The notes beneath the pieces were generated by a model. It was not told where the DNA came from and made no database searches. It worked only from the letters and a program-made list of their open reading frames with translations. The position numbers and the translations under genes are program-made. 64,000 nucleotides of DNA, taken from the NCBI RefSeq assembly GCF_014637345.1, contig NZ_BMEX01000010.1, positions 1 to 64,000 on the forward strand. The letters run 5' to 3'. Origin of the DNA: Kroppenstedtia guangzhouensis. GTDB taxonomy: Bacteria; Bacillota; Bacilli; Thermoactinomycetales; DSM-45169. Numbering within the stretch: the first letter of the stretch is position 1; every line of letters begins with the position of its first letter. Positions 25,863 to 34,137 of this stretch are shown here, in pieces.

Positions 25863-26222
25863 ATGAGCACAACAAACCCTTATGACAAGGCGTATGAACT
25901 TGCCCGAGCATTGCAAAACTCGGATGAGGTGAAGGGGTTGCAAAAAGCATGGCAAAAGGCGAGCCAACACCCCGACCATCGCCGGATCCTGGAGCAGTAC
26001 AGGCAGATCGCCGGAGAGGTGCAAACCATCCAGATGCAGGGTCAAAAGCCTCGCCAGGAAATGATGGATGAGCTGAATCGGTTGATGGATGAGATCCGAT
26101 CCGAACCCCAACTTCTCCATTACATGGAAGCCGAGGTCCGTGTGGGACAGTTGATGACAGACATGATGCGAATACTGGGGGAGCCGTTACAGGACGTCCA
26201 CAAACACCGGGTTGTTGATTAA
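25863..26222 (+). CDS. yheA: YheA family (YlbF/YmcA-like) helical protein
   Basis: A 119-residue all-helical soluble protein of the UPF0342/YlbF superfamily: NPYDKAYELARALQNSDEVK, then LEQYRQIAGEVQTIQMQGQ and a C-terminal LMTDMMRILGEPLQDV. In Bacillus subtilis yheA also lies beside yheC/yheD, so the neighbourhood is conserved although here the genes are divergent. Related YlbF/YmcA proteins act with RNase Y; the role of YheA itself is not established. Ribosome site GGGAGGGGAGG, ATG start. Confidence 0.9.
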   Translation: MSTTNPYDKAYELARALQNSDEVKGLQKAWQKASQHPDHRRILEQYRQIAGEVQTIQMQGQKPRQEMMDELNRLMDEIRSEPQLLHYMEAEVRVGQLMTDMMRILGEPLQDVHKHRVVD

Positions 26223-26402
26223 CCGGGAAATGGGCGGGAAAAAAGAGAATCGTGTCCTGCCGCAGTGAGACCGGGAGTGAAGCGAACCTGGTGGGACTTG
26301 TGCCCTAGGCTGCAACGGTCACTTGGCAGAATACGATCTGACTCAATATACGGCCGATCAAGCCTGCGAACACACACAAACAGTCTGAACGGAGGGATTG
26401 CG

Positions 26403-27095
26403 ATGCAAATCACCTTTCACGGTCAAAGTTGTTTTGAAATCCAAGAGGCGGGGACCAAACTGATTATCGATCCGTTTCTGAAGGGGAACCCACTGGCCAA
26501 AGTCCAGCCGGAAGAAATCGAGGTGGAGTACATCCTGTTGACCCACGGTCACGATGACCATGTAGGTGATACCGTGAAGATCGCCAAGCGGACCGGTGCC
26601 ACAGTGATTGCCAATAACGAATTGGCTCATTGGATCGGGTTTCAAGGGGTGGAAAATGTTCATCCCATGCACATCGGAGGCAGTCACCTCTTTGATTTTG
26701 GACGGGTGAAACTGACCCAAGCTTTCCACGGTTCCGCCCACATCGATTCGGAGAAGAAAGAGATCGTCTACTTGGGTATGCCCGCCGGTTTATTGTTAAC
26801 CCTGGGCGGAAAAACGATCTATCATGCCGGAGATACCTGTCTTTTTTCCGACATGAAGTTGATCGGTGAGCAGAACGATATCGACTTGGCATTGCTTCCG
26901 ATCGGGGATAACTTCACGATGGGGCCGGAGGATGCCTTGATCGCAGCGGAATGGATCGGCGCAAGAAAAACAGTGCCGATGCACTATAACACCTTCCCTC
27001 TGATTGAGCAGGATGCTGATGCTTTTATCCGCCTTTTGTCAGAAAAACAGCTCGACGGTCAAGTGGTTCGACCGGGAGAATCCTTTAAACTATGA
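26403..27095 (+). CDS. ytkL: metal-dependent hydrolase of the UPF0173 (YtkL) family
   Basis: A 230-residue metallo-beta-lactamase fold protein. Metal ligands are LTHGHDDHVGD (HxHxDH), HGSAH near residue 118, AGDTCLF (bridging Asp) and the last His in VPMHYNTFP. It begins MQITFHGQSCFEI, the standard YtkL start. The substrate is not known for the family. The frame is open upstream, but ATG 26403 has CGGAGGG at the right distance. Monocistronic, with its own terminator. Confidence 0.92.
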   Translation: MQITFHGQSCFEIQEAGTKLIIDPFLKGNPLAKVQPEEIEVEYILLTHGHDDHVGDTVKIAKRTGATVIANNELAHWIGFQGVENVHPMHIGGSHLFDFGRVKLTQAFHGSAHIDSEKKEIVYLGMPAGLLLTLGGKTIYHAGDTCLFSDMKLIGEQNDIDLALLPIGDNFTMGPEDALIAAEWIGARKTVPMHYNTFPLIEQDADAFIRLLSEKQLDGQVVRPGESFKL

Positions 27096-27189
27096 AAAAT
27101 ATGATCGGGATAACAAACTGTAAATTGGATGTAACTTCCCTGTAACGTCCAAGAACTAGGATGGAGACAGGATGAAAACCCCCTAATTG

Positions 27190-27222
27190 GAGACGGTGCA
27201 ACCCACCGCCTCTTTTTTTGTG
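27190..27222 (+). terminator. terminator after ytkL
   Basis: GACGGTG and CACCGCCTC form an imperfect stem, followed by seven T. Confidence 0.7.
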
Positions 27223-27284
27223 CATTTTTTCCGGCATGTCCTGTATAGATAAGAATAGACAGGACAAAAAAGGGGGAGACATCT

Positions 27285-27581
27285 TTGTTACGTAGCAAAC
27301 ACGGGATCGCTCTGGTATCGGCTTTGGCACTTTTGTTTCTCGCCGTTCCCCGGTTGCCTGTTTCTTCGGCTCCCGGATTATCATCAGTGTTTGCTTTTGG
27401 CTGGCTGGCTTTTGCTTATTTAGTGATTGCAGCCAATTGGCGAATGGTGCTCCAGCTCGACCGGGAAGAGAGGCGAAAGAATGAGAGGGCGCGCCGCATG
27501 CGGTGGTTGAGAACAGAAAAGCAAAAAAGATCGACGGCCGGCTCCACAGTTTTCAGAAGGCGTTGGCAGAAAGTTCCCTGA
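27285..27581 (+). CDS. small membrane protein of unknown function
   Basis: 98 residues. Two hydrophobic segments (about residues 8-24 and 35-52) are followed by a strongly basic, Arg-rich cytoplasmic tail. It starts with TTG; AGGGGGAGA lies six bases upstream. Two terminator hairpins follow directly, so the gene is a unit of its own. I do not recognise the family. Confidence 0.7.
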   Translation: MLRSKHGIALVSALALLFLAVPRLPVSSAPGLSSVFAFGWLAFAYLVIAANWRMVLQLDREERRKNERARRMRWLRTEKQKRSTAGSTVFRRRWQKVP

Positions 27582-27620
27582 TCAGGGGGCTTTTTTTTAT
27601 CCGGCATCTGCCGGATAAGG
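27576..27620 (+). terminator. tandem terminators after the small membrane gene
   Basis: First hairpin CCCTGATCAGGG plus eight T (27576-27598). Second hairpin TTATCCGGCA-TC-TGCCGGATAA (27597-27620), followed by GGGCTTTTT. Confidence 0.75.
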
Positions 27621-27625
27621 GCTTT

Positions 27626-27654
27626 TTGGTTTCCTCTGTCCGCTCATGTATAAT
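27626..27654 (+). promoter_or_regulatory. candidate sigma-A promoter of ytoI
   Basis: TTGGTT (27626-27631), 17-bp spacer, TATAAT (27649-27654). The transcript would carry a leader of about 250 nt that contains repeat A copy 3. Confidence 0.5.
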
Positions 27655-27792
27655 GTGGAAGAAAGCGCTGACATAATGCCCTTTCCACGAACATGCCTCT
27701 TTGGAAGAGATCGAAGCCGCCCCACCACCCTGCCTCCAACCTGCTGAAAAAGGGAGATCAAAGTTGTCTGTTGTCTGAAGGGCCATAAAAGC

Positions 27793-27886
27793 ATTGTGAA
27801 AAAGCTGTCACAGGGAGGGTTGGGTTTCATTGTCAAGCTGAATGTGAAACCCAATCCCGACCGACTCGGAAAGACTTCATCACAAC
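27793..27886 (+). repeat. palindromic repeat A, copy 3 (short form)
   Basis: Begins ATTGTGAAAAAGC and ends TCATCACAAC. Inner arms are GGTTGGGTTTCATTG and AATGTGAAACCCAATCCC. The central loop is about 35 bp shorter than in other copies, leaving a compact hairpin 27 bp before the ytoI start. Confidence 0.7.
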
Positions 27887-27912
27887 AATATAGAACACGG
27901 GGAAAGAAGTGA

Positions 27913-29232
27913 GTGTACGTGGCGACCAAACACGAAAAGATCCTGGAATATATAGAAAATCTGGAGGTCGGTCACAAAATTTCGGTTCGGGGAATCGCAC
28001 GGGAATTGGGTGTCAGTGAGGGAACAGCTTATCGGGCGATCAAAGAGGGAGAGAACCAGGGATTGGTGTCCACGGTGGAACGGGTGGGCACTGTCCGGAT
28101 TGAAAAGAAACACCGTTCCAAGATCGAAAGACTCACCTTTGCTGAAGTCGTTAACATCGTGGACGGTCAGGTTTTGGGTGGAAAGGCGGGTCTTCATAAA
28201 ACTTTGAATCGGTTTTTGATCGGTGCCATGAAGTTGGAAGCTATGATTCGCTATGTGGAACCGGGACAACTGATGATCGTCGGAAACCGGGACAACGCCC
28301 ATCGGATTTCTCTGGAACGGGGGGCGGCTGTATTGATTACCGGGGGTTTTGATGCTACGGAGGAAGTGAAACAGTTGGCCGATCAGCTGGAGTTACCGGT
28401 GATTTCTTGCGGTTATGATACCTTTACTGTGGCGGCGATGATCAATCGGGCCATCTATGATCGCCTGATTAAAAAAGAGATCCTCTTGGTGGAGGATATG
28501 TTGAACCCGAAGCATCCCCCCATTTTTTTGAAGTTGGATGACCGAGTGGAAAACTTTCATGCATCGGTCCGGGAGACCAAACACAGTCGCTATCCGGTGG
28601 TCGACGACAAGGGCAGGCTTCACGGAATGGTGACGGCCAAGGATGTGGTGGGACATGATTCCGATGAACGGATCGAACGAGTGATGACGAAAAACCCGAT
28701 CACAGTCACCCCGAAAACATCCTTGGCCACCGCCGCCCATGAGATGGTGTGGGAAGGCATTGAGCTGTTGCCGGTGGTGAATCACCAGCATATGTTACTC
28801 GGGGTGATCAGCCGCCAGGATGTGATCAAATCCCTCCAATATATGCAAAAGCAGCCCCAGATCGGAGAGACCATCAACGATCTAGTGTTAAAAGGATTTG
28901 ACGAAGTGAAGGGAAAAAATGGTGAGATTTCATTTCAGGGAATGGTCGCTCCGCAGATGACGGATCCATTGGGAAATCTCTCCACGGGGGTGCTGACCAC
29001 CCTGATCACTGAAGCAGCCCACCGCCGCCTGCGAAAGCAGCACCGCGGGGACATGGTGACAGACAACCTGACTCTGTATACATTGAAGCCGGTTCAATTG
29101 GAACGGAAATTGTTCATCCGGCCTAGAGTGATTGAACTGGGAAGAAAAGTGGGAAAGGTGGACGTGGAAGTGAGCGAAGACGGTCACGTGGTGGCGAAAG
29201 CCCTCGTGACCGCCCAATTGATTGAGAGATGA
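27913..29232 (+). CDS. ytoI: DRTGG-CBS-hotdog regulator-like protein YtoI
   Basis: 439 residues in four parts: an N-terminal winged helix (ISVRGIARELGVSEGTAYRAI, about 20-60), a DRTGG domain (about 70-185), two CBS domains (about 195-310; SRYPVVDDKGRLHGMVTAKD and LLPVVNHQHMLLGVISRQDV) and a C-terminal hotdog thioesterase-like domain (about 315-439). CBS pairs usually bind adenine nucleotides, and the hotdog part may bind an acyl-CoA. The cellular role is not known. GTG start with AAGAAGTGAG upstream. Single gene with its own promoter and terminator. Confidence 0.93.
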   Translation: MYVATKHEKILEYIENLEVGHKISVRGIARELGVSEGTAYRAIKEGENQGLVSTVERVGTVRIEKKHRSKIERLTFAEVVNIVDGQVLGGKAGLHKTLNRFLIGAMKLEAMIRYVEPGQLMIVGNRDNAHRISLERGAAVLITGGFDATEEVKQLADQLELPVISCGYDTFTVAAMINRAIYDRLIKKEILLVEDMLNPKHPPIFLKLDDRVENFHASVRETKHSRYPVVDDKGRLHGMVTAKDVVGHDSDERIERVMTKNPITVTPKTSLATAAHEMVWEGIELLPVVNHQHMLLGVISRQDVIKSLQYMQKQPQIGETINDLVLKGFDEVKGKNGEISFQGMVAPQMTDPLGNLSTGVLTTLITEAAHRRLRKQHRGDMVTDNLTLYTLKPVQLERKLFIRPRVIELGRKVGKVDVEVSEDGHVVAKALVTAQLIER

Positions 29233-29277
29233 GCCGTACCTGTTTTGCTTTAAAGAAATCTATGTTAATCTGGTTAG

Positions 29278-29311
29278 GGCTGGGTCATGATGACCCAGGC
29301 TTTGTTTTTTC
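29278..29311 (+). terminator. ytoI terminator
   Basis: CTGGGTCAT-G-ATGACCCAG perfect palindrome followed by GCTTTGTTTTTT. Confidence 0.8.
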
Positions 29312-29383
29312 GGTGGTGAAATGGGGTAAAGATAATGTATGGACTGACCATCCACATCAGGAAGGAAAAGTCAGGGGGAGAAG

Positions 29384-30601
29384 ATGAAAAAAATTGAAGT
29401 GGAGAATCTGACGAGAATTTTCGGACGCAACCCGACCAAGGGTTTGGAGCTGGTGCGTCAGGGAAAAAGCAAGGAAGAGATTTTGAAAGAGACAGGCATG
29501 ACCGTCGGCGTCAACCGGGTCAGCTTTTCGGTGGACGCCGGTGAGGTGTTTGTGATCATGGGCCTGTCCGGTAGCGGAAAATCCACACTGGTGCGGCTTC
29601 TCAACCGGTTGATCGAACCGACGGAGGGTTCCGTTCGAATGGATGGGGAGGATGTATCCCGGATGGATCCACAGGAATTGAGGCAGATTCGCCGGACCAA
29701 GATGGGGATGGTCTTTCAGCGCTTCGCCTTGTTTCCCCATAAAAGCGTGCGGGAGAATGTGGAATACGGTCTGGAAGTACAGGGAATCCCCAAAGAGGAA
29801 CGAAAAGAAAAAGCTTTGACATCCCTGGGCTTAGTCGGGTTGGAGAATTATGCCGATAGCCGTCCCGACCAGCTCTCCGGGGGGATGCAGCAACGGGTGG
29901 GTCTGGCCCGGGCACTGGCCAACGATCCGGACATCCTGTTGATGGATGAAGCGTTCAGTGCCCTTGATCCGCTGATCCGTAAGGACATGCAGGATGAATT
30001 GATGGATCTTCAGTCCACCATGCAAAAGACGATTATCTTTATCACTCATGATCTGGATGAGGCTCTGCGGATCGGGGATCGAATCGCCCTGATGAAGGAC
30101 GGGGAAATCGTACAGATCGGCACACCGGAAGAGATTTTGACCAACCCGGCCAATTCGTATGTGGAAAAATTTGTGGAAGATGTCAATCTGACCAAGGTAT
30201 TGACCGCCGGGTCGATCATGAAGCGCTCTGAAGCACTTGTACTTGGGAAGGAAGGACCCCGTGTGGCGCTGAAACGGATGCGGGGAGGGGGAACCTCCAC
30301 CGTTATGGTCGTGGGCAGGGATCGAAAATTTATCGGGATCCTCACTGCTGAAGGGGCCAAGGAAGTGGCGGAGAACGGAAAAACGATTGAAGATGTACTG
30401 ATCAAAGATGCAGTGATGGTTCATGAAGATACGCCGGTGAGTGATCTTCTGCCGAAAATGGCGGAAAAACAATTTGCTCATCCCGCCGTGGTTGTGGATC
30501 AACAGGAGAAACTGAGGGGTGTGGTGGTTCGGGGAGCCATATTTGCCGCACTCGCCGGAAACGGGGTGAAAACGGATGCCGATTCCCAAGGTTCCGCTTG
30601 A
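29384..30601 (+). CDS. opuAA: glycine betaine/proline ABC transporter ATPase
   Basis: 405 residues. ATP-hydrolysing subunit of an osmoprotectant importer. Walker [10 protein letters not shown], signature LSGGMQQRVGLARAL, Walker B ILLMDEAFSALDPL and the switch His in IFITHDLDEALRI. Two CBS domains at the C-terminus (about 285-395), which in OpuA sense ionic strength or bind c-di-AMP. The N-terminal NPTKGLELVRQGKSKEEILK is typical of OpuAA/ProV. The stop overlaps the permease start by 26 bp, so the genes are translationally coupled. Confidence 0.95.
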   Translation: MKKIEVENLTRIFGRNPTKGLELVRQGKSKEEILKETGMTVGVNRVSFSVDAGEVFVIMGLSGSGKSTLVRLLNRLIEPTEGSVRMDGEDVSRMDPQELRQIRRTKMGMVFQRFALFPHKSVRENVEYGLEVQGIPKEERKEKALTSLGLVGLENYADSRPDQLSGGMQQRVGLARALANDPDILLMDEAFSALDPLIRKDMQDELMDLQSTMQKTIIFITHDLDEALRIGDRIALMKDGEIVQIGTPEEILTNPANSYVEKFVEDVNLTKVLTAGSIMKRSEALVLGKEGPRVALKRMRGGGTSTVMVVGRDRKFIGILTAEGAKEVAENGKTIEDVLIKDAVMVHEDTPVSDLLPKMAEKQFAHPAVVVDQQEKLRGVVVRGAIFAALAGNGVKTDADSQGSA

Positions 30602-31415
30602 CCAATGGGTGGATTCGCTGGTCAACTGGTTGACGGAGAACTTATCAGGGCTCTTCTCCTTCATTACCCATATCATTGAGCCGACGGTAGGTTTTTTCCA
30701 AATGATTCTCACGGTGGCACCTCCCTTGGTCACCATCATTTTGATCAGTGCTTTGGCCCTGTGGACAAGCCGGTGGTCGGTGGCCCTGTTCACCCTGGTG
30801 GGACTCTTCTTGGTGGCAAACCTCGGATTGTGGGAGAAGAGTACGGAAACGCTGTCTCTGGTGCTCACCGCATCGCTGATTTCTGTCATACTGGGAATTC
30901 CTCTGGGAATTTGGGCTGCACGCAGCCAAGTGGTGCGGAGAATCATCACGCCGGTTTTGGACTTTATGCAGACCATGCCTGCTTTTGTCTATCTGATTCC
31001 CGCAGTGTTCTTTTTTGCTCTGGGGGCTGTGCCCGGAGTGATCGCTTCGGTGATTTTTGCCATGCCGCCGACGATCCGTCTGACCAATCTCGGAATTCGC
31101 CAAGTGCCGGGGGATTTGATTGAGGCGGCGGATGCATTCGGTTCCACCTCCTGGCAAAAACTGTTCAAAGTGCAACTTCCTTTGGCCCGATCCACCATCA
31201 TGGCGGGGGTGAACCAAACGATCATGCTTTCCCTGTCGATGGTTGTGATTTCCTCGATGATCGGCGCCGGTGGATTGGGTGCGATTGTGCTGCAATCGAT
31301 CAGCAGGCTGGAAGTGGGTACCGGTTTTGAAGGGGGTCTGGCCATTGTCATCATCGCCATCATACTGGATCGGATCACTCAGAGTCTGGGCAAGGATCCG
31401 AGAAAAGTCGCCTGA
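30576..31415 (+). CDS. opuAB: glycine betaine/proline ABC transporter permease
   Basis: 279 residues with about six or seven membrane helices. The ATPase-contact loop lies in DLIEAADAFGSTSWQKLFKVQLPLA, followed by MVVISSMIGAGGLG, characteristic of OpuAB/ProW. The N-terminal segment DQWVDSLVNWLTENLSGLF is also usual. It forms the channel for osmoprotectant uptake together with the ATPase. The start lies inside the end of opuAA; the binding-protein gene follows after 101 bp. Confidence 0.94.
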   Translation: MPIPKVPLDQWVDSLVNWLTENLSGLFSFITHIIEPTVGFFQMILTVAPPLVTIILISALALWTSRWSVALFTLVGLFLVANLGLWEKSTETLSLVLTASLISVILGIPLGIWAARSQVVRRIITPVLDFMQTMPAFVYLIPAVFFFALGAVPGVIASVIFAMPPTIRLTNLGIRQVPGDLIEAADAFGSTSWQKLFKVQLPLARSTIMAGVNQTIMLSLSMVVISSMIGAGGLGAIVLQSISRLEVGTGFEGGLAIVIIAIILDRITQSLGKDPRKVA

Positions 31416-31516
31416 GACCCTGCCAGAGTGTGTCGGTTGATTGTTGAAGAAGGGGAATGGACCTCAGCCATGGAATTTAAAACCTGGATCATAGGGAAAT
31501 CAAGGAGTGAAATGTT

Positions 31517-32377
31517 TTGAAGAACCGTTGGAAAGGTTTTCTTCTCATCCTCTCCGTGTTTGCTCTCCTGTTTATGGTGGCTTGCGGCCAGCAACAGGGC
31601 GGAGAAGGAAAAAAAGAAATCACGCTCGCCTATGTGAACTGGGACTCTGAAGTGGCCAGCACTCATGTAATTAAAAAAGTATTGGAAGAGCAAGGCTTCA
31701 CGGTGGAATTGAAACAGGTGGAAGCCGGCCCGATGTGGGCGGGGGTGGCAAGTGGAAGCGCTGATGGGATGGTTGCGGCCTGGTTGCCCGTCACGCACAA
31801 GAGCTACTACGAGAAATTTAAGAATCAGGTGGAGGACTTGGGTTCCAATATGGAAGGAACCCGGATCGGTCTGGTTGTCCCTTCCTATGTGAATGCGGAT
31901 TCCATCGCCGATCTGAAACAGAAAAAAGGCGAATTTGATGGGAAGATCATCGGGATCGATGCCGGAGCCGGTGTGATGGAGGCCACGCAACGGGCGATCA
32001 AAGATTACAACCTGGATATGACATTGGTGGAAGGTTCTGATGCAGCGATGGTGGCCTCCCTCAAAAAAGCAATCGATACCAAAAAACCGATTGTGATCAC
32101 CGGATGGAGCCCGCACTGGAAATTTGCCGAGTATGATTTGAAGTTCCTCGATGACCCCAAGGAGAGTTTCGGAGGCGAGGAGAATATTCACACCATTGTG
32201 AGCAAAGATCTTAAAAAAGAGAGTCCCGAAGCCTACAAGATCCTCGACCAATTCCATTGGACCACGGAAGATATGGAAGAAGTGATGCTGGCGGTTCAAC
32301 AAGGCAAAAAGCCGGAGGAAGCTGCCGCCGACTGGGTGAAAAAGCATTCGGACAAAGTGAAGGAATGGACGAAATGA
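31517..32377 (+). CDS. opuAC: glycine betaine-binding lipoprotein
   Basis: 286 residues. Lipoprotein signal with lipobox MVAC, so it sits on the outer membrane face and delivers substrate to the permease. The mature part follows the OpuAC/ProX type II fold: EITLAYVNWDSEVASTHV, GSADGMVAAWLPVTHKSYY and IVITGWSPHWKFAEYDLKFL, with Trp residues that could form the aromatic box for a trimethylammonium group. TTG start, AAGGAG upstream. Only one binding protein is present, followed by a strong terminator. Confidence 0.95.
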   Translation: MKNRWKGFLLILSVFALLFMVACGQQQGGEGKKEITLAYVNWDSEVASTHVIKKVLEEQGFTVELKQVEAGPMWAGVASGSADGMVAAWLPVTHKSYYEKFKNQVEDLGSNMEGTRIGLVVPSYVNADSIADLKQKKGEFDGKIIGIDAGAGVMEATQRAIKDYNLDMTLVEGSDAAMVASLKKAIDTKKPIVITGWSPHWKFAEYDLKFLDDPKESFGGEENIHTIVSKDLKKESPEAYKILDQFHWTTEDMEEVMLAVQQGKKPEEAAADWVKKHSDKVKEWTK

Positions 32378-32384
32378 ACGAGAA

Positions 32385-32418
32385 CAGCCACCCCTCGGAA
32401 GGGTGGCTGCTTTTTTTG
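32385..32418 (+). terminator. opuA operon terminator
   Basis: AGCCACCC-CTCGGAA-GGGTGGCT followed by GCTTTTTTT. Confidence 0.85.
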
Positions 32419-32447
32419 GACCGGGATATCAGGCGATGAAGGATACC

Positions 32448-32481
32448 GGCTCTTCGTCCCGGATGGTATGGCGAAGAGCCG
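32448..32481 (-). terminator. hairpin after ytpI
   Basis: GGCTCTTCG and CGAAGAGCC form a 9-bp stem five bases past the ytpI stop. No T tract follows, so strength is uncertain. Confidence 0.45.
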
Positions 32482-32485
32482 ATTC

Positions 32486-32779
32486 TCATGAACTGGATTT
32501 ATTCTTGTAAAAGCGCCAGGCGCGGAGGCCATGGATCAGGTTGTAGATTCCGAGCAAGCCGATCAGGATGAGCAGCACGAGACGAACCCAGCCCCCACTC
32601 AAGGAGACTCCTTGCATCAGGGCGACGGAGATAAACATGACCCCCATGTGGATGTTCATCCGGGCCTGGTGTTTCACCCGGTCCAACCCGTCCGCCCGTC
32701 GGCCGGCGATGCTGTGGGAAAAGGTTCGAATGGCTGTATAGATGATCACGATGACCAGAAACAATAAGAAAATCTGCAT
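32486..32779 (-). CDS. ytpI: YtpI family small membrane protein
   Basis: 97 residues with three hydrophobic segments: MQIFLLFLVIVIIYTAIRTF, MNIHMGVMFISVALMQGVSL and LVLLILIGLLGIYNLIHGLR. This matches YtpI, encoded near dnaE/ytrI in Bacillus, function unknown. ATG 32779 is chosen because CAGGAGGTTG precedes it; the frame is open 26 codons further. A terminator-like hairpin separates it from the upstream small gene. Confidence 0.88.
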   Translation of the reverse strand: MQIFLLFLVIVIIYTAIRTFSHSIAGRRADGLDRVKHQARMNIHMGVMFISVALMQGVSLSGGWVRLVLLILIGLLGIYNLIHGLRAWRFYKNKSSS

Positions 32780-32799
32780 AGGTACAACCTCCTGTATGT

Positions 32800-32838
32800 A
32801 TGCAAAACGCCCTCCGCCCAAGGACGGAAAGGCGCTGA
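32800..32838 (-). terminator. terminator after the 77-residue gene
   Basis: On the minus strand GCGCCTTTCCGTCC and GGGCGGAGGGCG can pair, followed by TTTTGC. Confidence 0.5.
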
Positions 32839-32847
32839 TTTGGGGTG

Positions 32848-33081
32848 TCAGCTGCATTGGGAATCGATGGGATCCGGGGGGTTGTTGAGAGATTGCTCAG
32901 CAGGAACATCGGGAATGAACCAATATCCGATCTGGGTCTGATCGACAATGACCGGCAGGTCCAGTTGAGCCAATTCTTTCTCGATGAGATCAGCGACTTC
33001 CTTCGTCTCCGCATAGGCGGAGAAACCGCGTTTCAACTTTTCCACCTTGGCTTTAGCCATTCGTTTTCGGCTGATGATCAT
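32848..33081 (-). CDS. small soluble protein of unknown function
   Basis: 77 residues. The N-terminus is basic (MAKAKVEKLKRGFS), and the middle AYAETKEVADLIEKELAQLD looks helical. The end is QIGYWFIPDVPAE followed by a Pro/Asn-rich tail ending in Cys. It has no membrane segment. The ATG follows AAGGGGGGATC at a good distance, so it is likely expressed. Family not recognised; conserved position in the ytpI-ytrI stretch suggests a real gene. Confidence 0.75.
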   Translation of the reverse strand: MIISRKRMAKAKVEKLKRGFSAYAETKEVADLIEKELAQLDLPVIVDQTQIGYWFIPDVPAEQSLNNPPDPIDSQCS

Positions 33082-33136
33082 AAAGATCCCCCCCTTTCTT
33101 TTTTTATATCATACACTTTTTCAGGTGATTTGGCGA

Positions 33137-33658
33137 TTACTTCCTTCCGATTGACACATTTTTTTCTTGATTTTTGTTGACGGTGATCCAGATTTTCATC
33201 TCGTCGGAACCGTTGAAAACCAGGTATTTCAAGCGAACCTTGAGATGATGGGTCTCTTTGTCCTGTTGGATTGGAAGAAGTCGGTCTTTTAACATATTAT
33301 CCACTACGTCAGGGTTATCTTTCACCCAATGTATGGGTTTACCGAGAAAGGGTTGCAGGATTTGTTGCACTCTTTCCCGGATCCGTTCCTGTACAAATTC
33401 GTTGTCCACGTCAGATGAATCCACCTCTACGGGAATTCTGCGGATAAACCGGGGTTCCGAGTGTCTGTCCAGGTCTTTGCGCAGGGTGTTGATCTCCCGT
33501 GATTTTTCGTTGTTTCTGTAAATCAGGATATTACGTTCCAGGTACAGTGCGTCCAGTTTTTTTCCGTAAAGAAGGTTCATCGCCGATGATCCGGCCAGCA
33601 CACCGAACAGGAAAGTCACCATCATGCGGAGCAGCCGGAGTCTTCTTGAAGATTTCAT
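33137..33658 (-). CDS. ytrI: YtrI sporulation membrane protein
   Basis: 173 residues. One N-terminal membrane helix (about 10-30), then a helical segment (LDALYLERNILIYRNNEKSR) and a globular C-terminal domain ending in basic residues. It matches YtrI, which with YtrH is needed for efficient sporulation in Bacillus and is made under sigma-E. It follows ytrH with one base between stop and start, so the two form an operon. Molecular role not established. Confidence 0.88.
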   Translation of the reverse strand: MKSSRRLRLLRMMVTFLFGVLAGSSAMNLLYGKKLDALYLERNILIYRNNEKSREINTLRKDLDRHSEPRFIRRIPVEVDSSDVDNEFVQERIRERVQQILQPFLGKPIHWVKDNPDVVDNMLKDRLLPIQQDKETHHLKVRLKYLVFNGSDEMKIWITVNKNQEKNVSIGRK

Positions 33659-33659
33659 C

Positions 33660-33986
33660 TCAAACTTCCCCTTGAATCAACCACCGGATCAGAACAGTGC
33701 CGACATGGGCACCGAAGAAGGCACTCAGGATAAAGATCATCTGCTGAAAAGCCTGATGCAGTTCTCCGCCGAGGATATGGACTTCAAAGGATTTGATGGT
33801 GTCAAAAGTTCCACCGAGGGCCGCCACCAGGGCCCAAATCTTCAACTGTTCGGACAGACGGAGCATGGCATCCATAGGGGGGTCGTTGCCAAAAAAGGCA
33901 CCGACTCCTCCCAGTACTGATCCTCCCAGGACGACGCCCATGGCGATAAAATAGTTCAATATTGTGGTTGACCAAAATTCTCCCAT
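33660..33986 (-). CDS. ytrH: YtrH sporulation membrane protein
   Basis: 108 residues from the ATG at 33986 (MGEFWSTTILNYFIAMG), with GGTGTGGGG upstream; the open frame begins 13 codons earlier without support. Two hydrophobic stretches, FIAMGVVLGGSVLGGVGAFF and a C-terminal MIFILSAFFGAHVGTVLIRW, flank a central FDTIKSFEVHILGGELHQAF. This is the YtrH family. Divergent from dnaE, as in Bacillus. Confidence 0.9.
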   Translation of the reverse strand: MGEFWSTTILNYFIAMGVVLGGSVLGGVGAFFGNDPPMDAMLRLSEQLKIWALVAALGGTFDTIKSFEVHILGGELHQAFQQMIFILSAFFGAHVGTVLIRWLIQGEV

Positions 33987-34072
33987 CCCCACACCGCCTT
34001 TGTCCCACGGGTTCCTTGCTTTCACTGTATGACAGGCAGGGCTTGTTTATGTGTGGGGGTAGGGATCGTATG

Positions 34073-34102
34073 TTCGTCACCCCTTGCCCGATGGAGTATA
34101 AT
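34073..34102 (+). promoter_or_regulatory. candidate dnaE promoter
   Basis: TATAAT at 34097-34102 with a weak -35 TTCGTC at 34073-34078 (18-bp spacer). The start codon is 36 bp downstream. Confidence 0.5.
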
Positions 34103-34137
34103 AGAGACAGAAACTTTTTGTGGGCCGGGTGAAGACA

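Noticed and set aside
29831-30976. 381-codon minus-strand frame across the opuA genes
   Set aside because: Antisense shadow of well-recognised ABC transporter genes; no ribosome site.
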